Assembly: GCA_009379845.1 (NCBI GenBank)
Contig: WHSZ01000004.1
Coordinates: 62,001 to 126,000 of the forward strand
Origin: Pseudonocardiaceae bacterium
GTDB taxonomy: Bacteria > Actinomycetota > Actinomycetes > Mycobacteriales > Pseudonocardiaceae
DNA: 64,000 nucleotides
Direction: 5' to 3'
Numbering within the stretch: position 1 is the first letter of the stretch; every line of letters begins with the position of its first letter. A program made the position numbers and the translations under genes. A model generated the notes under the pieces. It did not search any database, was not told the origin of the DNA, and saw only the letters and a list, made by a program, of their open reading frames with translations. Of the stretch, positions 18,745 to 27,913 are shown one piece after another.

Positions 18745-20319
18745 ATGGCGCACGAGCAACACGATCCGCGCGCGGCCCGCAAGGGCGGTCCGCCGGGCGG
18801 GAGCACGGCGAAGCTGGCGGATCTCGTGGCGAGCCCGTTCCGGGTGGACCGCGACCGGATCGCGATCTCGCCGTACTTCGCAAGGCTCGGCGGGGTGACG
18901 CAGGTGGTGAGCGCTTCCGGATCGGCGCTGCTGCACAACCGGCTCACGCACAGCATCTCGGTGGCCCAGGTGGCGAGGGCGATCGCGGAACGGCTGAACT
19001 CCTCGCCCGAGCTGTCCCCGGTGATCGACAAGTTGGGCGGTTGCGATCTGGACGTGGCGGAAGCCGCGGCCCTCGGCCACGACCTCGGCCACCCACCGTT
19101 CGGGCACCTCGGCGAGCGAGTGCTCGATCGCATCGCGCGCAACCGGTTCGCGCTGGTGGATGGTTTCGAGGGCAACGCACAGTCGTTCCGGATTCTCACC
19201 ACGATCGACGCGCGCGGTCCGGCTGGCGTTGGGCTCGACCTCACCGCGGCCACTCGCGCGGCCACCCTGAAGTACCCGTGGACCCGGCTGCACTATCCGC
19301 GGCCGCACCCCCGCGAGCTGCCGCAGCCACCGCGCGGCGCCGCCGAGCTGGACGACGCGCCGGGCAGCGGTTCGGCGAAGTTCTCCGCATACGTCACCGA
19401 ACTCGGCGACGTGCTGCAGGCCCGCGTCCCGTTCGAGAGCACCGTGGAGGGATGGCAGCAAACCGTTGAGGCGTCCGTGATGGACACCGCGGACGACATC
19501 GCCTATGCGATCCACGACCTCGAGGACTTCCACCGCATCGGGGTGCTGCAGCACGCCGCGGTTGCCACCGAGCTCGGCCACTGGCAGCGGCAGGCGCTGG
19601 AGCTGGCCGAGCTGGACCACGGCACGCTGCTCGCGCGCGGCCGCCGGCCCGGCCACTCGCTCGAGCTGCTGCGCAGGCGGATGCACGCGAAGGATTCCTG
19701 GATCGCGCACGACGACGCGTTCGCGATGGCGGTGGCCTCGGTGCGCGCCGACCTGGTTGACGATCTGCTCGCCGCACCGTTCGACGGTTCCATGGAGGCG
19801 GAGCAAGCGGTCGCCACGTTCTCGGGGCGCTGGACGTCGCGGCTGGTGCACGGTGTGCTGGCAACGGAGCACGCCAACGTGCGATCCGGACACGTCGCGC
19901 TGCACCAGCAACCGTGGCACGAGGTTCAGGTGCTGAAGTTCGTGCACCGGCAGTTCGTGTTGCTGCGGCCGGACTTCGCTTTGCATCAGCGTGGCCAGGC
20001 CGAGTTGCTGAGCTCCCTTGTGGACGCGCTGGATTCCTGGGTGAGCGATCGCGACGAGGCACACCGCCTGCCCCGCAGGCTGCACGATCTCGTCGAGCTG
20101 GCCGAGCGGGAGTACGGCGAGCTGGCGCGCGACGATCCGCGGAGCCTGGCTGGTGCGGGCGGTGACGTGCCGCAGGGGCGGGACGCGATCAGGGCGCTTG
20201 CCCGCGGTCGCGCGGTGCTCGACTTCGTGGCCTCGCTGACCGATGAGCAGGCCGTTGCGTTGCTGGACGCGCTGTCCGGACGCAGCGGTCAGCCCTGGTC
20301 GGATGCGTTCGTGCTGTGA
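18745..20319 (+). CDS. dgt: Deoxyguanosinetriphosphate triphosphohydrolase-like protein
   Basis: HD-domain dNTP triphosphohydrolase that cleaves dGTP or other dNTPs to the nucleoside and triphosphate (524 aa). Metal ligands are visible: H69 in NRLTHSISVAQV, H112-D113 in GHDLGHPPFGH and an Asp near residue 250 in MDTADDIAYAIHDLEDF. FARLGGVTQVV is the conserved N-terminal segment. In M. tuberculosis and Streptomyces the orthologue lies upstream of dnaG; here the next gene is the coupled VLRF1-like gene instead. ATG at 18745. Confidence 0.93.
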   Translation: MAHEQHDPRAARKGGPPGGSTAKLADLVASPFRVDRDRIAISPYFARLGGVTQVVSASGSALLHNRLTHSISVAQVARAIAERLNSSPELSPVIDKLGGCDLDVAEAAALGHDLGHPPFGHLGERVLDRIARNRFALVDGFEGNAQSFRILTTIDARGPAGVGLDLTAATRAATLKYPWTRLHYPRPHPRELPQPPRGAAELDDAPGSGSAKFSAYVTELGDVLQARVPFESTVEGWQQTVEASVMDTADDIAYAIHDLEDFHRIGVLQHAAVATELGHWQRQALELAELDHGTLLARGRRPGHSLELLRRRMHAKDSWIAHDDAFAMAVASVRADLVDDLLAAPFDGSMEAEQAVATFSGRWTSRLVHGVLATEHANVRSGHVALHQQPWHEVQVLKFVHRQFVLLRPDFALHQRGQAELLSSLVDALDSWVSDRDEAHRLPRRLHDLVELAEREYGELARDDPRSLAGAGGDVPQGRDAIRALARGRAVLDFVASLTDEQAVALLDALSGRSGQPWSDAFVL

Positions 20320-20990
20320 ACCGCGTCCGAGCGGTGGCCGGCGGTGGTCGCGCGGTGGAGGTCGGCCCTGAGCGGTTGGCCGGCTGGTTCGCCCGGTTCG
20401 GCGAGCGGCACGGCGGCGTCCGGCACACCGAGCTGGCGCCGCGCCGGGTGCGGGTGCTGGCCACCGACGGCGTTCGGGTCGACGTGGATGTGCCGTTCGG
20501 TCCGCTAACCGAAACCGGTACTCAGCAGGGCCTCGCGATCGAGCCGCTGGTCGAGCACGTGTCGCGGCCGAGACGGATCGGCCTGCTGCTCGTCCGGCTC
20601 GGCGGGCACAGCGTCGGGATCGCCGAGGCGGGCCGGGTGCTGACCTCGCGCACCGACCGTCGCCTTGTACACGGCCGGAACTCGGCGGGTGGCTGGTCGC
20701 AGCAGCGGTTCGCGCGGCGCAGGAAGGAGCAGGCCCGGCAGGCGCTGCGGGCGGCCGCGGACGACACGGTCGACGTGCTGGTGCCGGTGCTGCCGGAGCT
20801 GGCGGGCGTGGTGCTCGGTGGTGACCGTGGCGCACTGGACACCGTCCGCGAGGACGGCCGGCTGCGCGACGTGTTCGCGATCGCCGAGCCACGCGTGCTG
20901 GACGTCCGCGAGCCTCGGCGCACCGTGCTGGACGACGCCGCACGGCGGGCCCGCGCCGTCGAGGTCGTGCTCACCGAAGCCGGCCAGTGA
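20316..20990 (+). CDS. acVLRF1-family (Vms1-like release factor) peptidyl-tRNA hydrolase
   Basis: The 224-aa product matches the actinobacterial/Chloroflexi branch of the Vms1-like release factor 1 family. The eRF1-like core has parallel strands (GLLLVRLGGHSVGIAEAGRV and VDVLVPVLPELAGVVLGG) flanking the loop GRNSAGGWSQQRFARRR. Its GG-x-SQ at residues 125-129 corresponds to the catalytic glutamine loop of Vms1, which cleaves peptidyl-tRNA on stalled 60S subunits. A role in rescue of stalled 50S-peptidyl-tRNA is therefore inferred. The GTG start overlaps the dgt stop by four bases, so the two are translated together. Confidence 0.8.
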   Translation: MNRVRAVAGGGRAVEVGPERLAGWFARFGERHGGVRHTELAPRRVRVLATDGVRVDVDVPFGPLTETGTQQGLAIEPLVEHVSRPRRIGLLLVRLGGHSVGIAEAGRVLTSRTDRRLVHGRNSAGGWSQQRFARRRKEQARQALRAAADDTVDVLVPVLPELAGVVLGGDRGALDTVREDGRLRDVFAIAEPRVLDVREPRRTVLDDAARRARAVEVVLTEAGQ

Positions 20991-21046
20991 GCGCGCCCGA
21001 TACCCGCATACCCCAATTCGCATCCATATTGGGCGAGTGGGCGCGC
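20991..21046. terminator. Nested hairpin between convergent genes
   Basis: The 68-bp gap holds an outer 8-bp inverted repeat (GCGCGCCC at 20991-20998, GGGCGCGC at 21039-21046) and an inner one (CCCAAT at 21012-21017, ATTGGG at 21028-21033). It separates the convergent VLRF1-like and symporter genes and probably terminates both transcripts. Confidence 0.55.
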
Positions 21047-21058
21047 GGCTGGGACGTT

Positions 21059-22540
21059 CTAGCCGCCGGCGCCGGTGGCCGTGCTCTCTCCGGTGAGTGC
21101 GCGCTCCTCCGCGGTGTACTGGCGCTCGAGACCGTCCCGCCACACGGCCTTCACCTGCTCGCCAGGCGCGTGCCCGGTCAGCAGGCTGCCGAACACCAGC
21201 GCCGCCACACCGGCTAGATAGCCGGGCAGGATGTCCGGCACGCCGAACGGGTTGCCGGCCGCCTCCCACCCGATCGCCACGGCCAGACCGGCGACCATGC
21301 TGGCGATCGCGCCGAACCGGGTCGTACGCCGCCAGAACATCACCGCGAGGAACGCCGGCACCAGCGCGAGGGCCGACCACTTCAACGTGTAGGTGTAGAT
21401 GCCAACGATGTCCGTGACGAAGAACGCGATGAGCAGTGCCACCAGCCCGATCACCGTCACGCCCCACCGGGAGATCTTCAGCAGCTGCGCCTGGCTGGCA
21501 TCCGGCCGCCGGTAGCGCTGGTACAGGTCCCTTGTGAGGTTCGCGGAGCCCTGCAGCAGGAATGAATCACCGCCGGAGACCAGCGCCGCCATCAGCGCCA
21601 TGGCCAAGATCCCGCCGATGGCGGGCGGCAGGATGTCTTGCAGCACAAGATAGAACACCGAGTCGGGTGCCACGCCCTCCTCGGCGACGAAGGTGCGCGC
21701 GGCCATGCCGATCAGCACCGGGATGAGGGCGATGGCGAAACCGGCGACGGCGAAGCCGACGACGTTGCCCCACAGCGCGATCCGCTCGGTGCGCGCCGCG
21801 TAGATCCGCTGCCAGCTGGACTGCCAGATCAGGTAGAACGGCCCGATGGTCATCGCGAAGATCAACGTGTCGATCGGGTTGGCACCGATCGGGTCGAGGT
21901 GCCCGCCGGGAACGGCCGGAGCGATCTCGGCCATCCCGCCGGCGAACGACCAGGTGGCCACGCCCATGATCACCAGGCCGACGACAAGCACGACGGTTTG
22001 GATGCTGTCCGTGACGATGACGCTCGGCAGCCCGCCGAGCATGGTGTAGCCGTAAATGATCGCCCAGCCCAGCACCAGTCCCCAGACCAGCGGCATCCCG
22101 AAAAGCACGTCGAACAGCGCGCCGAGCGCCACGATCTGCATAGCCGTGACCGGGGCCGCGTACAACCCGGCGGAGAGCACGGCTGGCAGCACGCCTGCCG
22201 GCTTGCCGAACCGCTCCTCGAAGACGTCCGGGACGGTGTAAAGCTTGGTGCGGCGTAACACCTTCGCGAAGAAGAACACCAGCAGCAGCGAGAACACCAT
22301 CGCCGGCAAGCCGAAGCGGGTATAGCCGGAAAGGCCGAACTCGTAGCCGAGGCCGACGCTGCCGATGAACACCGAAGCGCCAGCCCAGGTGGCGATCACC
22401 GTCAGGGTGATCTTGATCGGGCCCACGTTCCAGCCGGCGACAAGGTAATCGTCCACGTTCTTGGTGCGCCGGAAGTGATAGAGGCCAATGGCGAACATGA
22501 CGATGGTGAACAGGATTACGTAGAACGCGTACCAGATCAC
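21059..22540 (-). CDS. Sodium:solute symporter (SSS family)
   Basis: Cytoplasmic-membrane secondary transporter with about 13 helices (493 aa). It starts directly in helix 1 (YAFYVILFTIVMFAIGLY) and shows SSS-family segments: DDYLVAGWNVGP, ATWAGASVFIGS, GYTMLGGLPSVIVTDSIQ and ALVSGGDSFLLQGSANLTRD. The substrate is unknown: the family covers proline, pantothenate, sugars, acetate and others. Its ATG overlaps the stop of the upstream amidohydrolase gene by four bases, so the carrier may import the substrate, or a metabolite, of that hydrolase. Confidence 0.9.
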   Translation of the reverse strand: MIWYAFYVILFTIVMFAIGLYHFRRTKNVDDYLVAGWNVGPIKITLTVIATWAGASVFIGSVGLGYEFGLSGYTRFGLPAMVFSLLLVFFFAKVLRRTKLYTVPDVFEERFGKPAGVLPAVLSAGLYAAPVTAMQIVALGALFDVLFGMPLVWGLVLGWAIIYGYTMLGGLPSVIVTDSIQTVVLVVGLVIMGVATWSFAGGMAEIAPAVPGGHLDPIGANPIDTLIFAMTIGPFYLIWQSSWQRIYAARTERIALWGNVVGFAVAGFAIALIPVLIGMAARTFVAEEGVAPDSVFYLVLQDILPPAIGGILAMALMAALVSGGDSFLLQGSANLTRDLYQRYRRPDASQAQLLKISRWGVTVIGLVALLIAFFVTDIVGIYTYTLKWSALALVPAFLAVMFWRRTTRFGAIASMVAGLAVAIGWEAAGNPFGVPDILPGYLAGVAALVFGSLLTGHAPGEQVKAVWRDGLERQYTAEERALTGESTATGAGG

Positions 22541-24264
22541 GGCGGACTCCCATCTCGGAAGGCTTTTCCTGGCTCGGCTTGTCCGGGGAACGCTTCGACG
22601 GGCAGGGCACCGTGGTCCCGCACCCAGGCGAGGTCGCCGGCGACGACGGTGGCGTCCACGGTTAGCGCGGCCAGGGCGGTAGCGGTGGGGTCCGTAGCGG
22701 TGGGGTCACCGGAGAGCAGGGCGACATCGGCTCGCTTGCCTGGCTCGAGCGTGCCGGCGTGCTCCTCGTCGAAACCGAGGTAGGCGGCATCGGAGGTGTA
22801 GCCGCGCAGTGCGGTCCGCACGTCGACCCGCTGCTCGGGGCCGAGTTCCACGCCGTCCCTGGTGCGCCGGTGCACCGCGCACCAGATGCCCTCCAGCGGG
22901 GCGACCGGCGTGACCGGGGTGTCGGCGTGCAGCCCGAAACGCAGCCCACGGCCACCAGCGGAAACCAGCGGGCTGATCCGCCGGGCCCGCTCTGGCCCGA
23001 GGAACCGGTCCCGATGCCGATCGCCCCAGTAGTACACGTGCTTGACGAAGAACGAAGCCGCGATGCCGTGCTCGGCCATCGTGTCGAGCTGATCTTCGCG
23101 CACCGTCTGGCAGTGCTCGATCCGGTGCCGCCGGCCGTCGGCCCGGCCCGTTCCCAGCCCGCGGTAGGCGTCCAGGATCGCCTGGATGGCGGCATCCCCG
23201 TTGCCGTGCACGGCGACCTGCCAGCCCGCGTCGTGCAGTGCGGCGATCCGCTCGGTCAGCTCGGCAGCGGAGAGCAGCATCATCCCGCGCTCGCTTGGCG
23301 CGCACGTGTATGGCTCCGAAAGGCAGCCGGTGAGCCCCTGGATGGAGCCGTCCGAGATGATCTTCACGCCGCCGATCCGGAACCGGTCGTCGTCCAGCGC
23401 CGCCGCGGCTGCCGGACCCGGCACACCGGGACCGAGCTCTCGCACGATGTCATCCAGCAGGTAGCCACGCACCCGGGTGCGCAACCTGCCCGACTCGACG
23501 GCCCTGCGGTAGGCGGCGAGCTCGTCCGCGCCGCTGGTCAGTCCGATGCCGGTGTCGTGCACCGTGGTGACACCGGCCGCGAGGTAGGCGTCCCCAGCCA
23601 GACCGAGGATTTCCGCCATGTCGTGCTCGGACTTCTTGGGCAGCAGCGCGTACAGCGGGAACGCCGCGGTCTCGGCGAGCATCCCGGTCGGCTCGCCGGA
23701 GGCGTCCCTTGCGATCAGCCCGCCTGGCGGGTCCTTGCTCGCCCTTCCGATCCCGGCATGCCGCAGGGCGAGCGAGTTCCCGCTGACGAAGTGCCCTGAG
23801 ACGTGCACGAGCAGCACGGGATGATCGGACGAGGCGGCGTCCAGGTCGTGCCGTGTCGGGTGCCGGCCGTCCCGCAGCAGCGTGTCATCGTATCGGTAGC
23901 CGACGATCCACTCGCCTCGCGGGATCCGGCGGGTGGCTGCGGCGACCCGCTCCACGATGTCCTCGATCCCGTCGTTGGGCGGCGAGCCGGCGTCCACCTC
24001 GGCGTCCAGGGTCAAGCCGAAGAAGTACGGGTGGGTATGCGTTTCAACGAACCCGGGCAGCGCGGTGCGACCGCGCAGGTCGTACCGCCTGGTGTGCTCG
24101 GCGGCCAGGCCGAGAACGTCTCGGTCGTCGCCGACCGCGAGGACCCGCCCGTCGCGGACCGCGAGCGCGCTGCCGCGCCGGTCCGCCGCGTCGAGGGTAA
24201 GAACCGTGCCGCCGTAGAAGACCAGGTCGGCCTTGACGTCACCAACGTGCCGGGGGTGAGACAT
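22537..24264 (-). CDS. YtcJ-like metal-dependent amidohydrolase
   Basis: Amidohydrolase-superfamily enzyme of the amidohydrolase_3/YtcJ type (575 aa), predicted to hydrolyse an N-acyl, formamide-like or cyclic amide substrate in the cytosol. Metal-site motifs: VETHTHPYFFG near residue 65, VHGNGDAAI, HRIEHCQ and GLHADTPVTP. A beta-sandwich closes the C-terminus (LEPGKRADVALLSGDP). I set the start at ATG 24264, preceded by GGAGGG; the frame stays open upstream to 24498 without coding character. It is the first gene of a two-gene operon with the sodium:solute symporter. Confidence 0.88.
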   Translation of the reverse strand: MSHPRHVGDVKADLVFYGGTVLTLDAADRRGSALAVRDGRVLAVGDDRDVLGLAAEHTRRYDLRGRTALPGFVETHTHPYFFGLTLDAEVDAGSPPNDGIEDIVERVAAATRRIPRGEWIVGYRYDDTLLRDGRHPTRHDLDAASSDHPVLLVHVSGHFVSGNSLALRHAGIGRASKDPPGGLIARDASGEPTGMLAETAAFPLYALLPKKSEHDMAEILGLAGDAYLAAGVTTVHDTGIGLTSGADELAAYRRAVESGRLRTRVRGYLLDDIVRELGPGVPGPAAAAALDDDRFRIGGVKIISDGSIQGLTGCLSEPYTCAPSERGMMLLSAAELTERIAALHDAGWQVAVHGNGDAAIQAILDAYRGLGTGRADGRRHRIEHCQTVREDQLDTMAEHGIAASFFVKHVYYWGDRHRDRFLGPERARRISPLVSAGGRGLRFGLHADTPVTPVAPLEGIWCAVHRRTRDGVELGPEQRVDVRTALRGYTSDAAYLGFDEEHAGTLEPGKRADVALLSGDPTATDPTATALAALTVDATVVAGDLAWVRDHGALPVEAFPGQAEPGKAFRDGSPP

Positions 24265-24404
24265 GCTGCCCTCCTGGCCATCAGTAAACGTGCGAAGAAG
24301 GTAGCCAGCCGCTGGATCCAAGGACAGGTCCAGAATGGACGCAGTTCGTGGTACCAGCCCGGTGACTCGCACCACGCCGGGCAAAATCGCTGGACGGTTG
24401 TTCG

Positions 24405-24469
24405 TACACTGGAGCCGTGGTCCGCATGGATTAGGTCGCTGGGGAGCCCGCCGGTTACGGCAGGTGGGC
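24405..24469 (+). promoter_or_regulatory. Possible leader region of the ABC-F gene: mini-ORF plus hairpin
   Basis: Upstream of the ABC-F gene there is TACACT (24405-24410), GGAG, then a 5-codon frame GTG-GTC-CGC-ATG-GAT-TAG at 24417-24434. A hairpin with 7-bp arms follows (GCCCGCC 24446-24452, GGTGGGC 24463-24469, one G-T pair). Several ABC-F resistance genes are controlled by ribosome stalling on a leader peptide. That would fit here, but the elements are short and could be chance. Confidence 0.3.
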
Positions 24470-24512
24470 AGACCACTCCTGCGCTGAGACCACAACATCC
24501 ACGGAGTTCACC

Positions 24513-26141
24513 TTGATCACCGCTACTGACCTGGAACTGCGCGCCGGCTCGCGCGTGCTGCTTTCCGACGTGACGTTGCGCGTCCAGCCCGGCGACCGCA
24601 TCGGCCTGGTGGGCCGCAACGGCGCCGGCAAGACCAGCACGTTGCGCGTGCTGGCCGGCGAGGGCCAACCGTACGCCGGTGCGGTGCGGCACGGCAGCGA
24701 CCTCGGCTACCTCCCGCAGGACCCGAGGGAGGGCAACCTGTCGGTGGCCGCGAAGGACCGGGTGCTCTCCGCGCGCGGCCTCGACGAGCTGCTGCGCGAG
24801 ATGGAGAAGGCCCAGTCGGCGATGTCCGAGCTGGTGGACGCCACCGAGCGGGACGCGGCCATCCACCGCTACGGCCGGCTGGAAGAGCGTTTCGCCGGGC
24901 TGGGCGGCTACGCCGCGGAGAGCGAGGCCGCCCGGATCTGTGCGAACCTCGGGCTGGAGGAGCGGCTGCTGCATCAGCCGCTGCGCACGCTCTCCGGCGG
25001 CCAGCGGCGCAGGGTGGAGCTCGCCCGCATCCTGTTCGCCGCCTCGGAGGCCGGCGCGGGCGGCAAGTCCAACACCGCGCTGCTGCTCGACGAGCCGACG
25101 AACCACCTTGACGCGGACTCGATCGCGTGGCTGCGCGGCTTCCTGAAGTCCCACGAGGGCGGGCTGGTGGTGATCAGCCACGACGTGGAGCTGCTCGAAG
25201 CCGTGGTGAACAAGGTGTGGTTCCTTGATGCCACGCGCGGTGAACTGGACGACTACAACATGGGTTGGAGGCGCTACCTGGACGCACGCGCCACCGACGA
25301 GCAGCGCAGGCGCCGGGAGCGAGCCAACGCGGAGAAGAAGGCGTCCGCGTTGATGGCGCAGGCGGACAAGATGCGCGCCAAGGCAACCAAGGCCGTCGCC
25401 GCGCAGAACATGGCGCGGCGCGCCGAGAAGATGGTGGCCGATCTCGAGGAAGTCCGTCAGGACGACAAGGTCGCCAAGATCCGGTTCCCCGCCCCGGCGT
25501 CGTGCGGGAAGACGCCCCTCACCGCGGAGGGACTGAGCAAGACGTTCGGCTCGCTGGAAGTGTTCACCGGGGTCGATCTCGCCATTGATCGTGGCTCGCG
25601 GGTGGTGGTGCTCGGGCTGAACGGTGCCGGCAAGACCACGTTGCTGCGGTTGCTCGGTGGGAAGGAACGGCCCGACTCAGGGACGGTTTCGGCCGGCCAC
25701 GGTCTGCGGATCGGATACTACGCGCAGGAACATGAGACGCTCGATCACGAGGCGAGCGTGTGGGACAACATCCGGCACGCCGCACCGGACACCCCTGCCC
25801 AGCAACTGCGCACGCTGCTTGGCACCTTCCTGTTCAGTGGCGCGCAGCTCGATCAACCGGCCGGAACGCTGTCCGGTGGGGAGAAGACCAGGCTCGCACT
25901 GGCCGGGCTGGTTTCCAGCGCGGCGAACGTGCTGCTGCTCGACGAGCCAACCAACAACCTGGACCCGGCCAGCCGGGAGCAGGTGCTCGACGCGCTACGC
26001 AAGTTCAGTGGTGCGGTCGTGTTGGTGACACACGATCCGGGCGCCGTTGAGGCGCTAGAGCCCGAACGGGTGATCTTGCTGCCGGACGGGACTGAAGATC
26101 ACTGGTCTGGCGACTATCTGGAGCTCGTGCAGTTGGCCTGA
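24513..26141 (+). CDS. ABC-F family ATPase
   Basis: Cytosolic protein with two ABC ATPase domains and no membrane part (542 aa). Domain 1 has Walker A GRNGAGKTS and signature LSGGQRRR; the interdomain linker (about 245-330) is highly basic and Lys/Arg/Ala-rich; domain 2 has LNGAGKTT, LSGGEKTR and LLLDEPTNNLDP. ABC-F proteins act on ribosomes as translation factors or antibiotic-target protectors. The neighbouring small HTH gene and gene order match M. tuberculosis Rv1473-Rv1473A. The TTG start has GGAG six bases upstream. Confidence 0.9.
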   Translation: MITATDLELRAGSRVLLSDVTLRVQPGDRIGLVGRNGAGKTSTLRVLAGEGQPYAGAVRHGSDLGYLPQDPREGNLSVAAKDRVLSARGLDELLREMEKAQSAMSELVDATERDAAIHRYGRLEERFAGLGGYAAESEAARICANLGLEERLLHQPLRTLSGGQRRRVELARILFAASEAGAGGKSNTALLLDEPTNHLDADSIAWLRGFLKSHEGGLVVISHDVELLEAVVNKVWFLDATRGELDDYNMGWRRYLDARATDEQRRRRERANAEKKASALMAQADKMRAKATKAVAAQNMARRAEKMVADLEEVRQDDKVAKIRFPAPASCGKTPLTAEGLSKTFGSLEVFTGVDLAIDRGSRVVVLGLNGAGKTTLLRLLGGKERPDSGTVSAGHGLRIGYYAQEHETLDHEASVWDNIRHAAPDTPAQQLRTLLGTFLFSGAQLDQPAGTLSGGEKTRLALAGLVSSAANVLLLDEPTNNLDPASREQVLDALRKFSGAVVLVTHDPGAVEALEPERVILLPDGTEDHWSGDYLELVQLA

Positions 26142-26272
26142 ATGGCGCAGGCTGACTGGATTCGTGTCGATTTTCTCGACTTGCCTAGCGTTCCTGGCGA
26201 CTGTGGTCGATCATTGCGACGGCAGGGGTCGTTATGTGGCCCTCGACACTCTCATGCGGAAGGCAGGACAAC

Positions 26273-26482
26273 GTGGCTGACCTGAAAAAGGGTGCGCGGA
26301 TCACCGGTAGCACGAGAGACAAGCTTGCCGCAGACCTGAAGAAGAAGTACGAGAAGGGCGCAAGCATTCGCACGCTGGCCGAATCCACGGGGCGTTCCTA
26401 TGGGTTCGTTCACCGGGTGCTTTCCGAATCCGGCGTACAACTTCGCGGGCGTGGTGGCGCGACCAGGACCAAGAAGAAGTAG
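26273..26482 (+). CDS. Small helix-turn-helix protein (Rv1473A-like)
   Basis: A 69-aa basic protein consisting of one HTH motif. LKKKYEKGASIRTLAESTGRS and YGFVHRVLSESG form the helix-turn-helix, flanked by an N-terminal GARITGSTRDKL and a basic GRGGATRTKKK tail. It is widely conserved in actinobacteria, and its target is not known to me. GTG start with AGGA nine bases upstream. It follows the ABC-F gene by 131 bp, as Rv1473A follows Rv1473, which suggests a regulatory link to translation stress. Confidence 0.8.
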   Translation: MADLKKGARITGSTRDKLAADLKKKYEKGASIRTLAESTGRSYGFVHRVLSESGVQLRGRGGATRTKKK

Positions 26483-26491
26483 GCGCACGGT

Positions 26492-27829
26492 CTAGTTCCG
26501 CTCTCGCGCGGGCGCGTTCCCGCGCGCGGTGTGGACGTGTGCGTTGGCCAAGTTATTGCGCTCTGCAACGGAAAAGCACAACGCCGCGCCAAGTAGTGCC
26601 ACCGGGTAGACGAGATAGCCCCAGCGTGTCGCCGGGGTGAGCAGTATCGCGGCCGCGAGCCCGACCGCGATGCGGAGCAGGGCGTCGGAACCCAGTCGCG
26701 GCGGTCGGGCGAGCAGCCAGCCGGTGATCGCCACGGCTGCGACACCGAGCATGCCGAGCGCGATCATCCGGCCGGTGTGGCCGGTGTTGGCGATCAGGTA
26801 GCCGGGCAGCGGACTGGCCGCCGGCGAGTTGATCATACCGAGCCCCGCCGGGAACAAGACCACGTGTTCGGCGAACGCCCGCGGGGCCGCCAGATACACC
26901 GGCACGTTCAGCAGGGCGCATCCGGCCAGGTGCACGGCGCAGAACGTGCCGAGCGCCCGGACGCCCAGCCGGGCACACACCAGCACGGCGATCACCACCA
27001 CCGCGGGCAACGCGGTGAGTTTGGCGCTGAGCACGACGGCGAGTACCGCCGCGGCCCAGCCGGGGCGATCGCGGGCCGCCAGTGCGGTCGCGAGCACGAT
27101 GAGCCCGAGGATCGCCAGGTCGGGGCCGGCGACCGCCCAGGTGAGCGCGGTGAGTGGGCAGGCGACGGCGAGTTGCGCGGCCCGCACCGGGATGGTGGAG
27201 AACGCCAGCCGTTTCGGCCAGCCGAGCAGCCAGAGCGCGCCAAGCACGGTGAGCACCGCGGTGAGCGCGAACACCAGCCGCACGTCGGTGATCGCCGAGT
27301 CGCCGAGCAACGCCCTTGGCAGCCCGAACACGGTCATCGACGGCCCGTACGGGGTGTAGTCGTTGACCACGGGCGCGCGATCCAGTGCGGCGATATCGGT
27401 GTACGGGCTGCCGGTCTCCAGCAGCAGGCTCGCGGAGCGTTCGATCACCCAGACCTCGGGCTGGGCAGCCCAGGACATCGGTGTGATCAGCCAGTCAACC
27501 CCGGTAAGCCGCTTGATCACCAGCGTGATGAGGGGTGCGATCATGCCGGCCGCGGCGATCACGGCGAGCGGCGTCCAGCGGGACCGCAACCGGGCCACCC
27601 AACCGCTCGTGGGCATGCGTGTGTCGATCAGCAGCCAGCCGGCGTGCAGCGCGGCGATCCCGTAGGCCACGGTGGCGAAGTTGCCCCACACCCGGAAGCC
27701 GTAGAACTCCGACAGCACGGCGGTCAGCGCGGCGAACACCGCGCACCCCAGGTAGAAGCCGCCGTCAATGGCCAGCGCGGGCCGCTGGACGGAGCGCTGC
27801 GTGAAGGCGGGCGCGGTCACCCTTTGCAT
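26492..27829 (-). CDS. GT87-like (DUF2029) polytopic glycosyltransferase
   Basis: Integral membrane protein of about 445 aa with 10-12 hydrophobic helices. It resembles the DUF2029/GT87 alpha-mannosyltransferase family, which uses polyprenyl-phosphomannose for cell-envelope glycans. A large first loop follows the second to third helix and contains acidic positions (PYTDIAALDRAPVVNDYTPYGP) typical of GT-C active sites. I use ATG 27829; the frame is open to 27889, and GTG 27820 is also possible. Assignment rests on topology and the loop motif, so the substrate is uncertain. Confidence 0.65.
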   Translation of the reverse strand: MQRVTAPAFTQRSVQRPALAIDGGFYLGCAVFAALTAVLSEFYGFRVWGNFATVAYGIAALHAGWLLIDTRMPTSGWVARLRSRWTPLAVIAAAGMIAPLITLVIKRLTGVDWLITPMSWAAQPEVWVIERSASLLLETGSPYTDIAALDRAPVVNDYTPYGPSMTVFGLPRALLGDSAITDVRLVFALTAVLTVLGALWLLGWPKRLAFSTIPVRAAQLAVACPLTALTWAVAGPDLAILGLIVLATALAARDRPGWAAAVLAVVLSAKLTALPAVVVIAVLVCARLGVRALGTFCAVHLAGCALLNVPVYLAAPRAFAEHVVLFPAGLGMINSPAASPLPGYLIANTGHTGRMIALGMLGVAAVAITGWLLARPPRLGSDALLRIAVGLAAAILLTPATRWGYLVYPVALLGAALCFSVAERNNLANAHVHTARGNAPARERN

Positions 27830-27913
27830 TGTGGTGGGTAACGCGGTTGCCGGTGTGCAGGGGTCCCACTCGACCGGCCGTGGTGTCAATACCGTCTCTC
27901 CCGCGGTCCGCGG

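Noticed and set aside
24382..24410. WhiB7-type promoter for the ABC-F gene
   Set aside because: AAAAT and TACACT are present, but the -35 region at the right spacing does not match.
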